Assembly: GCA_017478965.1 (NCBI GenBank) | Contig: JAFVCV010000033.1 | Location: 62,001 to 126,000 of the forward strand | Source of the DNA: Ruminococcus sp. | Lineage (GTDB): Bacteria > Bacillota > Clostridia > Oscillospirales > Ruminococcaceae | Reading direction: 5' to 3' | Length of the DNA stretch: 64,000 bases | In this document: positions 47,786-56,909 of the stretch, in pieces | Numbering within the stretch: position 1 is the first letter of the stretch | How the letters are laid out: each line of letters opens with the position of its first letter | Program-made: the position numbers and the translations under genes | Notes under the pieces: model-generated | The model's database searches: none | Told to the model about the DNA's origin: nothing | What the model saw: only the letters and a program-made list of their open reading frames with translations

Positions 47786-50770
47786 TTACGCTCTTTGCAG
47801 CACTGGGGCTTTGCGGGCTGCCTTTGCCGCAGCCTCCTTTTCCTCCAGGGCCGCAGCCAATGACCTCAGCCTTATCTTAGCCGCACCCAGGTTGGTTATC
47901 TCGTCTATTTTCAGCTGTGTATAGAGCTTGCCCTGCTCCTCCAGTACCGCCCTGACCTCGTCGGTGGTAACGGCGTCTATACCGCAGCCAAAGCTTACCA
48001 GCTGCACCATCTGCATATCCTCATTCTCGCAGACATATCTTGCCGCCCTGTACATACGTGAATGGTAGGTCCACTGATTAAGGACGTCCAGAGCCGGAGT
48101 CTGCACCAGCCCCGCCACGCTGTCCTCAGTTATGACAGCAAAGCCCAGGGACGCTATGAGCTTATGTATGCCGTGGTTTATCTCCGGGTCGATATGGTAG
48201 GGCCTGCCTGCCACGACGATTATCTTCTGGCCTTTTTTCCGGGCCTCCCTGATTATCTCCTGGGCCTTTGCCTTCACGTCACGCCTGAAATCTATCTGAG
48301 CTGAGTAGGCTCTGTTCAGCAGAGGCAGGACCATCTTGGGCGTGATGTTATACTTTGTGAGCGACCTTGCGATGGCCTTTGCCACATGAGCCTTATTGTT
48401 CAGGTCAAGATAGGGCGTTATGAAATTATCCGGTGTGAGCTTGTCGTTATTGGCTTTTAAAAGCTCCGGATAGTAGGCCACCACCGGGCAGTTATAGTGA
48501 TTGTCCGAGCCGCCCTCGTCGATATTGTAGCTCATGCAGGGGTAGAAGATGAAGTCCACGCCCTTTTCCAGCAGGCTCTCGATATGCCCGTGGGCAAGCT
48601 TGGCCGGATAGCATACGGTGTCAGAGGGTATGGTCTGCTGGCCCTTATAATAAGTCTCCCTGGTGGACTCCTCAGAGAATACCACTTCAAAGCCTAAGTC
48701 AGTGAAAAGCCTGGAGAAAAACGGCATAAGGTCATAATAGGACAGCGCCAGAGGCAGACCCACCCTGCCGATAGGCTTTGTTCTGGGCTTTATCTGCTCT
48801 AAGTCCCTGATGTACTTGTACTTATATTCTATCATATTCTCGGTCCTGTCAGTTACCTTGATGCCGGCGCCCTTTTCGCACCTGTTGCCGGAGGTGAACC
48901 TGTGGCCGTCTGCGAACCTGATGACGGTCAGATTGCAGTGAGCGCCGCAGCCGCCGCACTGGACGGCCCTTGAGGTATAGCTGAAATCATCCAAGCCCTC
49001 CTTGGTGATAAGGCCGGACTTATCCAGTTCGCCGGCAGATTTTTCCTTGGCGAACAGAGCACAGCCCAGAGCGCCCATCAGCCCTGCGATAGCTGGCCTG
49101 ATGACGTTCCTGCCCAGCTCCTTCTCGAAGGACCTCAGCACCGCATCGTTGAGGAAGGTGCCTCCCTGGACAACGATGTTCTTTCCCAGCTCATCCACGG
49201 ACTTCGCCCTTATCACCTTATACACGGCATTTTTGATGATCGATGCGGAGAGGCCTGCGCTGATATCCTCCACGCTGGCTCCGTCCTTCTGAGCCTGCTT
49301 GACTGAGGAATTCATGAACACTGTACAACGTGAGCCAAGCTCCACCGGTGCCTTTGCGAAAAGTCCCAGCTGAGCAAAATTAGCGATATCGTAGCCCATG
49401 GCCCCGGCGAAGGTCTGTATAAAAGACCCGCAGCCTGAGGAACAGGCCTCGTTCAGCATGATACTGTCGATGGCGTTGTTTTTTATCTTAAAGCACTTTA
49501 TGTCCTGCCCGCCGATGTCGATGATAAAGTCCACCTCAGGGCAGAAATATGCCGCCGCCTTATAGTGGGCCACAGTTTCCACGATGCCGTAGTCCACCCC
49601 AAGGCCCGCCTTGATAAGCTCCTCTCCGTAGCCGGTGACTGCGGAGGCTTTTATATTGAGCCTGGGGTTAGCCAGGCGATAGATCTCTTTGAGCTTGGCG
49701 GCGATGATATCCAGGGGCTGGCCCTGGTTTGAGCAGTAGTGCTGATAGAGCAGCCTGCCCTCAGGGGTGATGAGCACCAGCTTGGTAGTAGTGGACCCGG
49801 CGTCTATGCCCAGGTAGGCGTCCCCCTCATATGTCACTATGTCCTCATATTTGAGGTCTGACTTCTTATGTCTGTCGATAAATGCCGCATACTCGGCCTG
49901 ATCTTTGAAAAGCGGCTCGCCTACCACGATACTGTCGGAGGTCCTGGCGTTCACTATCTTTTCCAGAGCTTCATCGATAGTCAGCTCCTCCCCCAGATCA
50001 TGGGCATGGAGGGCGGCTCCGAAGGCTATGTAGCAGGAACTCTTGTCAGGAAGAACGGCATTATCTTCGGAAAGGGAAAGGGTCTTTTTGAAAGCCTCTC
50101 TCAGTGCGCTCAGATAGGTAAGCGGTCCCCCCAGGAACAGTACCTGACCTGCTATCTTTCTGCCCTGGGCAAGACCCGACACGGTCTGGTCCACTACGGC
50201 CTGGAAAATAGATGCGCTGATATCCTCCTTTTTAGCGCCCTGGTTGAGCAGGGGCTGGATATCGGACTTAGCGAAAACGCCGCATCGTGATGCGATAGGG
50301 TAGGTCTTCCCGGCCCTCAGCGCCATATCGTTCATCTCGTCCGGAGTAACGCCCAGCAGGCCGGCCATCTGGTCGATAAAAGCCCCTGTTCCGCCTGCAC
50401 AGCTGCCGTTCATGCGCTGCTCAACGCCGCCGGTCAGGAAGATTATCTTAGCGTCCTCGCCGCCCAGCTCGATGACAACATCAGCCTTAGGGTAGGTCTT
50501 GTTTACCGCCACGAAGGCCGAGAACACCTCCTGCACAAAGGGTATCCCGCAGGCTTCAGCGATGCCGAGTCCTGCCGAACCGGTTATGGCTATCCTGAAC
50601 TTATCCACAGGATACAGTCCCTTTATGATATCGAGCTGCGCCGCCACAGTCTCCCGCACCTTGGAAAAATGTCTCTCATATCTGTCATATACGAACTTTC
50701 CGTCCTCAAGTATCACTGTCTTTACCGTGGTAGAACCCACGTCAATACCCAGATCGTAAACCTTTCCCAT
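47786..50770 (-). CDS. Acyl-CoA dehydratase activase-like ATPase with two ASKHA domains
   Basis: A 994-residue protein. It has two tandem BadF/HgdC-type ASKHA ATPase domains, one from DLGIDVGSTTVKTV (residue 6) and one from LGIDAGSTTTKLV (about 320). Each has a GSCAGGTGAF- or SSGCGSFI-type loop whose Cys binds the bridging 4Fe-4S cluster in known activases. A C-terminal DUF2229-like region (about 660-900; CGGCGAHC, DTVCYPAKLAHGH, YPCMSYN) follows. The frame stays open to 51061, but ATG 50770 has GGAGG 8 bases upstream and gives the family start. Probable role: ATP-driven electron transfer to a dehydratase-type partner, likely the next gene. Confidence 0.87.
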   Translation of the reverse strand: MGKVYDLGIDVGSTTVKTVILEDGKFVYDRYERHFSKVRETVAAQLDIIKGLYPVDKFRIAITGSAGLGIAEACGIPFVQEVFSAFVAVNKTYPKADVVIELGGEDAKIIFLTGGVEQRMNGSCAGGTGAFIDQMAGLLGVTPDEMNDMALRAGKTYPIASRCGVFAKSDIQPLLNQGAKKEDISASIFQAVVDQTVSGLAQGRKIAGQVLFLGGPLTYLSALREAFKKTLSLSEDNAVLPDKSSCYIAFGAALHAHDLGEELTIDEALEKIVNARTSDSIVVGEPLFKDQAEYAAFIDRHKKSDLKYEDIVTYEGDAYLGIDAGSTTTKLVLITPEGRLLYQHYCSNQGQPLDIIAAKLKEIYRLANPRLNIKASAVTGYGEELIKAGLGVDYGIVETVAHYKAAAYFCPEVDFIIDIGGQDIKCFKIKNNAIDSIMLNEACSSGCGSFIQTFAGAMGYDIANFAQLGLFAKAPVELGSRCTVFMNSSVKQAQKDGASVEDISAGLSASIIKNAVYKVIRAKSVDELGKNIVVQGGTFLNDAVLRSFEKELGRNVIRPAIAGLMGALGCALFAKEKSAGELDKSGLITKEGLDDFSYTSRAVQCGGCGAHCNLTVIRFADGHRFTSGNRCEKGAGIKVTDRTENMIEYKYKYIRDLEQIKPRTKPIGRVGLPLALSYYDLMPFFSRLFTDLGFEVVFSEESTRETYYKGQQTIPSDTVCYPAKLAHGHIESLLEKGVDFIFYPCMSYNIDEGGSDNHYNCPVVAYYPELLKANNDKLTPDNFITPYLDLNNKAHVAKAIARSLTKYNITPKMVLPLLNRAYSAQIDFRRDVKAKAQEIIREARKKGQKIIVVAGRPYHIDPEINHGIHKLIASLGFAVITEDSVAGLVQTPALDVLNQWTYHSRMYRAARYVCENEDMQMVQLVSFGCGIDAVTTDEVRAVLEEQGKLYTQLKIDEITNLGAAKIRLRSLAAALEEKEAAAKAARKAPVLQRA

Positions 50771-51092
50771 CAACATTGCCTCCGTAAGTGATAGTATCCG
50801 CTCTGCCATAGACATCAGCGGGACCGCCGCCTGCCGCAGAGCAGTTTCATTCTTTATCCGATAATTAAAGTTTATTATAGCACATATTGTTGAAAAATAC
50901 AAGAGTTTTTTTGTTAACAGCAGAAGTTCCGGGAATGGGAAGTTCTGGTGTACACAAAAGCGGACCGTTTGACAGCTTTTTTGTGCTGTCCAATATTTTT
51001 CCCCACAAACGGAAATATCTGTGCTATCATATAGATGGCCCCGGACATGGGGGCCGGTCATGATAGACCGAGAAGATAAGGAGCTGGGGAAA
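50771..51092. promoter_or_regulatory. Divergent intergenic region with activase promoter
   Basis: On the minus strand, TTGTAT (50902-50897), 17-base spacer, TATAAT (50879-50874), about 100 bases before the activase start. On the plus strand, TATCAT near 51023 may be the -10 box for the small membrane protein gene. Nothing else seen. Confidence 0.6.
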
Positions 51093-51404
51093 ATGACAGT
51101 CTATATATTGATGCTTATGGGGTTAGCGGCGCTGATATTCAACGAATGGGACGCAGGTGAGAGGTGGTATATCGGGCTTATCAGGAGCGTGGCGGTCATC
51201 TGGGGATCCTGGAAGATGTCGGCAGTGATACCCGGACAGCTGATGATGCTGGCTGTGGTGGGGCTGTCAGCGGTATTGGCGGCGGAGCTTTACCGTCTTG
51301 ATACAAAGAAAAAGCACCTGGCCGAGCATTACGCTAGGACACGCCGCAGCACATTGAGGATGAGCAGCAGGAGCAGCGCCGGGGCTGGAAAGCACACCGC
51401 TTGA
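51093..51404 (+). CDS. Small membrane protein of unknown function
   Basis: A 103-residue frame with hydrophobic segments at about 1-18, 32-45 and 50-68 and a long basic Arg/Ser-rich tail (RTRRSTLRMSSRSSAG). ATG 51093 has AAGGAG 9-10 bases upstream. Not recognised. It lies 58 bases upstream of the muramidase gene, which has its own TATAAT-like box at 51423, so co-transcription is uncertain. Confidence 0.6.
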   Translation: MTVYILMLMGLAALIFNEWDAGERWYIGLIRSVAVIWGSWKMSAVIPGQLMMLAVVGLSAVLAAELYRLDTKKKHLAEHYARTRRSTLRMSSRSSAGAGKHTA

Positions 51405-51462
51405 CAATCCGGCCGGGCTGTGGTATAATTTCCGGGATACCGTTTCCCGGAGGTGAAAAGCA

Positions 51463-52260
51463 ATGGAGGAGATATCTAACAGCAGCGGTCCTGAGATACC
51501 TGAAAAAACTGAGAACAGAGAGAACGAAAAGCCAAAGCCGGTCATACTGCGTGTCATCGCACTGACTGTGGCGCTGATGGCAGTGATACTTCCTGTGCTG
51601 GGAGGTCTGGTGCTGGGAAAGGTCATAAAGTTCAACGACCCGGCGGGACTCAGGGGGGCTGACGTTTCGGTCTACCAGGGGGATATCGACTGGCCCGTGC
51701 TTTCTCAGCAGATAGATTTCGTGTTCATAAAGGCCACCGAGGGCAGCGGCTATGTTGACGACAGATTTGCCTATAACTGGGAGGGGGCCGCTGCGGCAGG
51801 ACTGCCTGCGGGAGCCTATCATTTTTTCAGTTTTGACAGCAGCGGCAAGACCCAGGCGGATAATTTCATCGGCACCCTGAAGGAAAGCTCCGGGGGAGGA
51901 GAGATGCTGCCGCCGGTGATAGATGTGGAATTCTACGGCGATTATATCAGCAGGCCCCTGGCCGCCGATGAGGTCAGGGAGGAGCTTCGGGCGATGATAG
52001 ATGAAGTCGAAAGGCTCTGCGGCACAAAGCCCATCATCTACTGCACCGACAAAGCCTACAGGCTCTACAGCAGCTGCTTTGACGACTGCCCCCTGTGGAT
52101 AAGGAACGTGTATTTTTATCCTGTGGGGAAGGAATGGACCTTCTGGCAGTTCTCGGATACCGAGACTCTGAGGGGCTACAGCGGCGACGAAAAGTATATT
52201 GATATGAATGTTTTCGACGGCACCGCCTCAGAGCTGAAAAAACTTATGATAAGGCTGTGA
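51463..52260 (+). CDS. GH25 muramidase (lysozyme), membrane-anchored
   Basis: A 265-residue peptidoglycan hydrolase. A charged cytoplasmic start of about 28 residues precedes a single membrane helix (about 29-52), which anchors the enzyme on the outer face. The GH25 domain follows: GADVSVYQGDIDWPVL, FVFIKATEGSGYVDDRF, catalytic Asp/Glu in PVIDVEFYGD, PIIYCTD, and WTFWQFSD. It has no cell-wall-binding repeats. ATG with GGAGG 12 bases upstream. It probably trims peptidoglycan during growth. Confidence 0.92.
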   Translation: MEEISNSSGPEIPEKTENRENEKPKPVILRVIALTVALMAVILPVLGGLVLGKVIKFNDPAGLRGADVSVYQGDIDWPVLSQQIDFVFIKATEGSGYVDDRFAYNWEGAAAAGLPAGAYHFFSFDSSGKTQADNFIGTLKESSGGGEMLPPVIDVEFYGDYISRPLAADEVREELRAMIDEVERLCGTKPIIYCTDKAYRLYSSCFDDCPLWIRNVYFYPVGKEWTFWQFSDTETLRGYSGDEKYIDMNVFDGTASELKKLMIRL

Positions 52261-52268
52261 AATAAATA

Positions 52269-52302
52269 CCGGCGCCCTTTGTGAGAATCGAAGGGCGCCG
52301 TC
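52269..52302 (+). terminator. Terminator of the muramidase gene
   Basis: CGGCGCCCTT / AAGGGCGCCG perfect stem with an 11-base loop, then TCTTTCTG. Confidence 0.83.
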
Positions 52303-52672
52303 TTTCTGCGGTGATAAAAACAGAAAATCCCGTCGGATAGACCGTCGGGACCTCTGCGAAGTATAGAAGTATATATGAAGAAAAAATATGAGGATGGGCT
52401 AAATAAAAATCCTCTCAAACACCCTCCTGCCCTGTCTCCCTCGTCCTGCCACAGTCTTAGCCATGGCAGAGACGAAAGAAGAGGTGGAGAAATTGGAGAA
52501 AAAAATATATGAAAAAAGTTATTTGTCTGATGATAAGCAGGTATTGTATCCTGCTTTTTTGTTATACATATAATAATATACTAATTTGATAGTTATGTGA
52601 AAACTTACAAAAAGATGTGCGAAATTATCGTAGATAGTTTTGACAGTTTTCTGTCATTATTTCCATTGGGGG
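52303..52672. other. Gene-free stretch
   Basis: About 370 bases with no convincing frame. It contains a weak CCCGTCGG...CCGTCGGGA hairpin near 52330-52352, an AT-rich part (52500-52620) and a TGACAG-TTTT-CTGTCA palindrome at 52640-52655 just before the next promoter, a possible operator. Confidence 0.45.
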
Positions 52673-52701
52673 TTTACAAACAGCGTGAAATCTGGTATAA
52701 T
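52673..52701 (+). promoter_or_regulatory. Promoter of the DUF5662-DUF389 unit
   Basis: TTTACA (52673-52678), 17-base spacer, TATAAT (52696-52701), about 80 bases before ATG 52781. Confidence 0.78.
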
Positions 52702-52780
52702 ATGTAGGAAATTACGGAGCCTGACACAACGGCAGCGAAATCTGCGAAAGGCTTTGCGAAAATTTAAGGAGACAATTAAG

Positions 52781-53332
52781 ATGGAAAACAATGACAAGAC
52801 CCTGTCCCAAAGGGCATGGTCACATTTCATAACTATCACAAGACACCGCCACCAGGTGATGAAAAACTGCTTTCGGGCAGGCATACCTGTACAGGGGCTG
52901 ATGCACGACCTTTCAAAGTATTCGCCTGAGGAATTTTTTAAGGGAGTGGAGTACTTCCAGGGGACACGTTCGCCCCATGAGGGAGAGCGGGAGAGCTATG
53001 GGTTCTCCTACGCCTGGATGCACCACAAGGGCCGCAACAAGCACCATTTTGAATACTGGACGGACTATGACCCGAAGACCAGGGTGATGTCGCCGGTGAA
53101 AATGCCGCTGAGATACGTCAAGGAGATGTTCTGCGACAGGGTGGCAGCCAGCAAGATCTATATGAAGGACAAATATATCGACGGCTCGGCCCTGGAATAC
53201 TTCATGAAAGGCAAAAAGACCCGTCTTATCCACCCGGAGACCTCGGCGCTGATAGAAAAGCTGCTCAGGATGCTCAAGGAAAAGGGAGAGCGCAGGACCT
53301 TCGCTTATATAAGGAGACTGAAAAAATACTGA
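52781..53332 (+). CDS. DUF5662-like protein (His/Asp-rich, possibly metal-binding)
   Basis: A 183-residue soluble protein with many ordered His and Asp residues: HRHQVMKNCFRAG, LMHDLSKYSPEEFFKG, WMHHKGRNKHHFEYWTDYD. The HD-like arrangement suggests a metal-dependent phosphohydrolase fold, but this is inference. I recognise the pattern as the DUF5662 family. ATG 52781 with AAGGAG about 10 bases upstream; the earlier part of the frame crosses the promoter. It is followed after 42 bases by the DUF389 gene. Confidence 0.78.
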   Translation: MENNDKTLSQRAWSHFITITRHRHQVMKNCFRAGIPVQGLMHDLSKYSPEEFFKGVEYFQGTRSPHEGERESYGFSYAWMHHKGRNKHHFEYWTDYDPKTRVMSPVKMPLRYVKEMFCDRVAASKIYMKDKYIDGSALEYFMKGKKTRLIHPETSALIEKLLRMLKEKGERRTFAYIRRLKKY

Positions 53333-53374
53333 CGGGAGTCTAAACTGAAAACAGTTTTCGAGAGGAGAGATACA

Positions 53375-54898
53375 ATGACGGGAAAGGAAGCAAAAAAAGA
53401 AAAGGGCAAAAGGGTCTTTCCTATGATCTTCGATCTGAGGAGCGACATGGCGGACTATGAAGAGATCGAGGCCACCATAGCCTCAGGCTCGAAGATACAG
53501 GGCACTAACGCCTGCATACTCATGATGGCCATACTGGTGGCATCGGTGGGGCTGAACACCAATTCCACTGCCGTGATAATCGGCGCTATGCTCATATCTC
53601 CGCTGATGGGCGGCATAATCGCCATAGGCTACGGCATAGCCACCAACAACCTCAACCTGGCCAGGTTCTCGGCAATAAAGCTCTCTATCCAGGTCATCAT
53701 CAGCATAGTGACTTCATTTGTCTATTTCTCCATTTCCCCCATCAATACCGCCTCCAGCGAACTGCTGGCCAGGACCAGCCCTACGGTCTGGGACGTGCTC
53801 ATAGCCATAAGCGGCGGCTTTGCAGGGATAATCGGGCAGACAAGGAAGGAAAAGAGCAACGTCATACCCGGCGTGGCCATCGCCACGGCACTGATGCCGC
53901 CGCTGTGTACTGCGGGCTACGGCTTAGCTCAGAGAAACTGGCAGTTCTTCACAGGTGCGCTGTATCTGTTTTTTATAAACGGGTTCTTTATATGTCTGAC
54001 TGCGGTGGTCGTGCTGAAGATAATGAGAGTGCCGCAGTTCATGGAGCTTACTAAAAAGCAGCTGGGGAAGATACACCGCACCATCGCCCTCATCGCTGTC
54101 ATCACTATGCTGCCGAGCGTTTATTTTGCCTATGACATGATACACAGGGGCATTGAGAACCGCAATGCGGAGAGCTACATAAAAAATGAGTTCATCTTCT
54201 CCGGGACCCACATCGTGCAGAAAACGGTGGACATCGACGATAAGCGCATAGAGATCTCGCTCATAGGCAAAGAGATCAGCGAGGAGACACAGGCCGAGCT
54301 GACAGACAGGCTGGGCGCCTATGACCTGGAGGGCTATAAGCTGGAGATAAACCAGACCACCGTCAAGAGCGGCATAACCGCCGAGGAAGTACAGGCGATG
54401 CTGGCGGCTTATGAAGAGACTGACGACGAGCCGAATGTGGACGAGATACTGACCATCAAGGAGAACGAGGAGCTTTCAGCCCAGGTCGAGGAGCTGACGG
54501 AAGAGAACAGCGCTCTCAGGACCAGGCTGGAGGAGCAGCAGGACCGGCAGATAGACACCGCCAAGATTAGCAGCGAGCTGTCGGCCATTGACCCGAGGAT
54601 AGTCGGGGCGGTCTGCGAGCGGTCCTCGATCGTGGTCAACAGCATCGGCAGCACTGAGGAGAAGGTGCTTGTGACCTTGCTCACCAGCGCAAGACTCAGC
54701 TCAGAGCAGCTGGATACTATCAAAAACTGGCTGGGCACCAGGCTGGAGACCTCTGAGCTGGTGGTGTTCCAGCAGGATATAAGAGACTACAGGCCGGAGC
54801 TTGCCGGGCCGCAGTCTTCTTCCGCTGCGGACAGCAGCTCTGAGAGCAGTTCTGAGAGCAGCAGCGGCGATAACAGCGGTGACAGCTCCTCAGAGTAG
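53375..54898 (+). CDS. DUF389 membrane protein with coiled-coil and Ser-rich tail
   Basis: A 507-residue protein. The DUF389/TIGR00341 membrane part (about 20-270) has the family blocks NACILMMAILVASVGLNTNSTAVIIGAMLISPLMGG and VIPGVAIATALMPPLCTAGYGLA. A soluble part follows with a coiled coil around residues 355-400 (EELSAQVEELTEENSALRTRLEEQQ). The last 27 residues are almost only Ser, Asp, Glu and Gly. ATG with GAGGAGAG upstream. Role unknown. Confidence 0.88.
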   Translation: MTGKEAKKEKGKRVFPMIFDLRSDMADYEEIEATIASGSKIQGTNACILMMAILVASVGLNTNSTAVIIGAMLISPLMGGIIAIGYGIATNNLNLARFSAIKLSIQVIISIVTSFVYFSISPINTASSELLARTSPTVWDVLIAISGGFAGIIGQTRKEKSNVIPGVAIATALMPPLCTAGYGLAQRNWQFFTGALYLFFINGFFICLTAVVVLKIMRVPQFMELTKKQLGKIHRTIALIAVITMLPSVYFAYDMIHRGIENRNAESYIKNEFIFSGTHIVQKTVDIDDKRIEISLIGKEISEETQAELTDRLGAYDLEGYKLEINQTTVKSGITAEEVQAMLAAYEETDDEPNVDEILTIKENEELSAQVEELTEENSALRTRLEEQQDRQIDTAKISSELSAIDPRIVGAVCERSSIVVNSIGSTEEKVLVTLLTSARLSSEQLDTIKNWLGTRLETSELVVFQQDIRDYRPELAGPQSSSAADSSSESSSESSSGDNSGDSSSE

Positions 54899-54903
54899 AT
54901 ATA

Positions 54904-54935
54904 CGCCTCTGCCGGAAACGGCGGGGGCTTTTTTC
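54904..54935 (+). terminator. Terminator of the DUF389 gene
   Basis: GCCTCTGCCG / CGGCGGGGGC stem (one G-T pair) with a GAAA loop, followed by TTTTTTCT. Confidence 0.82.
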
Positions 54936-54951
54936 TGCCCGTTTTTACGGC

Positions 54952-54980
54952 TTGACAAGCGTTTGGGGATAGTGTATAAT
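54952..54980 (+). promoter_or_regulatory. Promoter of the DUF4272-kinase-ybaK operon
   Basis: Perfect TTGACA (54952-54957), 17-base spacer, perfect TATAAT (54975-54980), 96 bases before the start codon. Confidence 0.87.
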
Positions 54981-55076
54981 AATATTGTGAAATATGAAGA
55001 TCTTTGGTGTGTATTGTCTAAGGGCGCAAAAGGATCTGCCCGGGCTGCACATCAGCGGATAAAAGGAGTTTTAGCT

Positions 55077-55742
55077 ATGAAAGATCCCCAGACAAGAAAA
55101 CAGGGCTCTATGGAAAGGCTGAAAAAAATGGGCGTCGCTGTAAACAGTTTCCTGCCGCAGGTGGAGGACAGCACACAGGTAAAGCTCAGGGACGCTGATA
55201 CGGTATGCAAAAAGGCGGCGGCTACTTTGCTCATAATACAGCTGGCCTGCGATACCGCCAACGGAGAATACGAGGAGTCTATGAAGGTCATACCCGGTAT
55301 CCTGGACGAATACGGGGTGAGAGACAGTCTCAACGCTAAGGAAAGGAGACTGCTTACGGGCGATCATACCGAACAGGACGCCATTGATATAAGCTGGACC
55401 TATGAGGTCTACTGGTCGCTGCTGTGGGCGATGGGAATGATAGAGGACCGGGAGCTGACTGAGGTCAGCGGTATCTGCGACTGTGAAAAAGCCATAAAGC
55501 TGCTGACCATGGAGGGCGGCTATGAGGGCTTCAGGAGCAGGTGCAGGATGAGGGACGTCGAGGAGGTCCTGGACATGGTGGACCTGTTCTACAGAATGGA
55601 CTGGGCGGCTGTCGAGCACAGGCTCAGGCCTGAAACGCCCATAGGCTCTATGGAGCCGCAGGTCGTTAACGAAAGGCGAAGAGGGCTGGAGTGGCTGGTC
55701 TCCGATAAGGAGGACTGGAACGACATCCCTCTTGATACTTAG
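55077..55742 (+). CDS. DUF4272-family protein
   Basis: A 221-residue soluble helical protein. Blocks typical of DUF4272 are an LRDADTVCKKAAATLLIIQLACD opening, LNAKERRLL, the DISWTYEVYWSLLWAMGMI helix, VDLFYRMDWAAVEHRL, and VVNERRRGLEWLVSDKEDWNDIPLDT at the end. ATG 55077 with AAAAGGAG upstream; the longer open frame crosses the promoter and is not used. First gene of an operon with a cytidylate-kinase-like protein and YbaK. Function unknown. Confidence 0.85.
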   Translation: MKDPQTRKQGSMERLKKMGVAVNSFLPQVEDSTQVKLRDADTVCKKAAATLLIIQLACDTANGEYEESMKVIPGILDEYGVRDSLNAKERRLLTGDHTEQDAIDISWTYEVYWSLLWAMGMIEDRELTEVSGICDCEKAIKLLTMEGGYEGFRSRCRMRDVEEVLDMVDLFYRMDWAAVEHRLRPETPIGSMEPQVVNERRRGLEWLVSDKEDWNDIPLDT

Positions 55743-55762
55743 AAACAGAAAGGAGAATGTTC

Positions 55763-56359
55763 ATGAGCAAGATAAAGGTAGTTACTATAGGAAGGCAGTA
55801 CTGCTCAGGCGGCAGCGACATAGGCAGATCGGTGGCCGAAAAGCTTGGGGTAAAGTGCTACGACAGGGAAATAGTGGAAATGGCCGCCGAGCGCAGCGGC
55901 ATCTCCATGGCGGATATCAAGAAATATGAGGAGAGCGTTCTTGGCCCTATGGCGAAGCCCATAAGCTTTTTCAGCAAGGAAGTCACCGATATCACGGAGA
56001 GGATATTCGCCGCAGAGACTCAGGTGGTCATGGAGCTGGCAGGGAAGGAGCCCTGCGTCATCGTAGGACGCTGTGCGGACTTCATACTGAAAAATAAAGT
56101 CAAGACCCTTAACGTGTTCATCTACGCCTCAGAGGAAAAAAGGCTGGAGACAGCCATGGGTGAAAAGCACAATATCCCCGCAGAGGAGGCTAAGCCCTTG
56201 CTCAAAAAATACGACAAAAAGCGCAGCAGCTACTATAATGCCAATACCAACAAGGAATGGGGCCGAAAGGCAAGCTATGACATCTGCCTTGACAGCGGCA
56301 AGCTGGGGTATGAGATGTGTGCGCAGATAATAGCCCACGCTGTTCAGATATCGAAGTAG
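55763..56359 (+). CDS. Cytidylate kinase-like family protein
   Basis: A 198-residue protein of the AAA-type nucleotide-kinase fold. It opens VVTIGRQYCSGGSDIGRSVAEKLGVKCYDREIV, where the P-loop is reduced to RQYCSGGSDIGR instead of a canonical GxxxxGKS, as in this family, and carries VIVGRCADFIL. These proteins are not the essential Cmk and their substrate is unknown. ATG 55763 has AAAGGAG 8 bases upstream. It is 20 bases after DUF4272 and 7 bases before ybaK. Confidence 0.85.
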   Translation: MSKIKVVTIGRQYCSGGSDIGRSVAEKLGVKCYDREIVEMAAERSGISMADIKKYEESVLGPMAKPISFFSKEVTDITERIFAAETQVVMELAGKEPCVIVGRCADFILKNKVKTLNVFIYASEEKRLETAMGEKHNIPAEEAKPLLKKYDKKRSSYYNANTNKEWGRKASYDICLDSGKLGYEMCAQIIAHAVQISK

Positions 56360-56366
56360 GCAGGTC

Positions 56367-56855
56367 ATGGGAAAGTCTAAGGATAAAGATATAAAGACAA
56401 ACGCCATGAGGATACTTGACAGGAGCGGCGTGAGCTACCGGGTGAATACCTACGAGTGTGAGGAATTCATTGACGGCATACATATCGCTGAAATGCTCGG
56501 TCAGGCCTGCGAGATCTCCTTCAAGACTCTGGTGGCTAAGGGGAAGAGCGGCGGATACTACGTTTTCGATATCCCGGTGGATAAGGAGCTGGATCTTAAA
56601 AAGGCCGCTAAGTCCGTGGGAGAAAAGTCAGTGGAGCTGCTCCATGTCAAGGATATCAGCAAGGTCACGGGCTACATAAGAGGTGGCTGCACTCCTCTGG
56701 GAATGAAAAAGCAGTACCCGACAGTTATAGACAGCTCGGCCCTTGACCATGAGGAGATAATAATAAGCGGCGGCAGACTTGGCAGCCAGATAATACTTGC
56801 CCCCAGGGACCTTGAAAAAGTCCTTGGGGGGAAGTTTGAGAGCATAACGCTGTGA
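56367..56855 (+). CDS. ybaK: Cys-tRNA(Pro)/Cys-tRNA(Cys) deacylase YbaK
   Basis: A 162-residue editing protein that hydrolyses mischarged Cys-tRNA(Pro). Family marks are the conserved Lys in SFKTLVAKGKSGGYYVFDIPVD, KKAAKSVGEKSVELL, and GYIRGGCTPLGMKKQYPTVID followed by the ISGGRLGSQIILAPRDL block. It starts 7 bases after the kinase-like gene with GGCAGG as a weak ribosome site, so it is probably translated as part of the operon. Confidence 0.92.
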   Translation: MGKSKDKDIKTNAMRILDRSGVSYRVNTYECEEFIDGIHIAEMLGQACEISFKTLVAKGKSGGYYVFDIPVDKELDLKKAAKSVGEKSVELLHVKDISKVTGYIRGGCTPLGMKKQYPTVIDSSALDHEEIIISGGRLGSQIILAPRDLEKVLGGKFESITL

Positions 56856-56909
56856 GAGGGCCTTTGGCAGGAAGGTCCTTTACAGAGAGCGGCGTGGTGA
56901 TAAGGCGCA

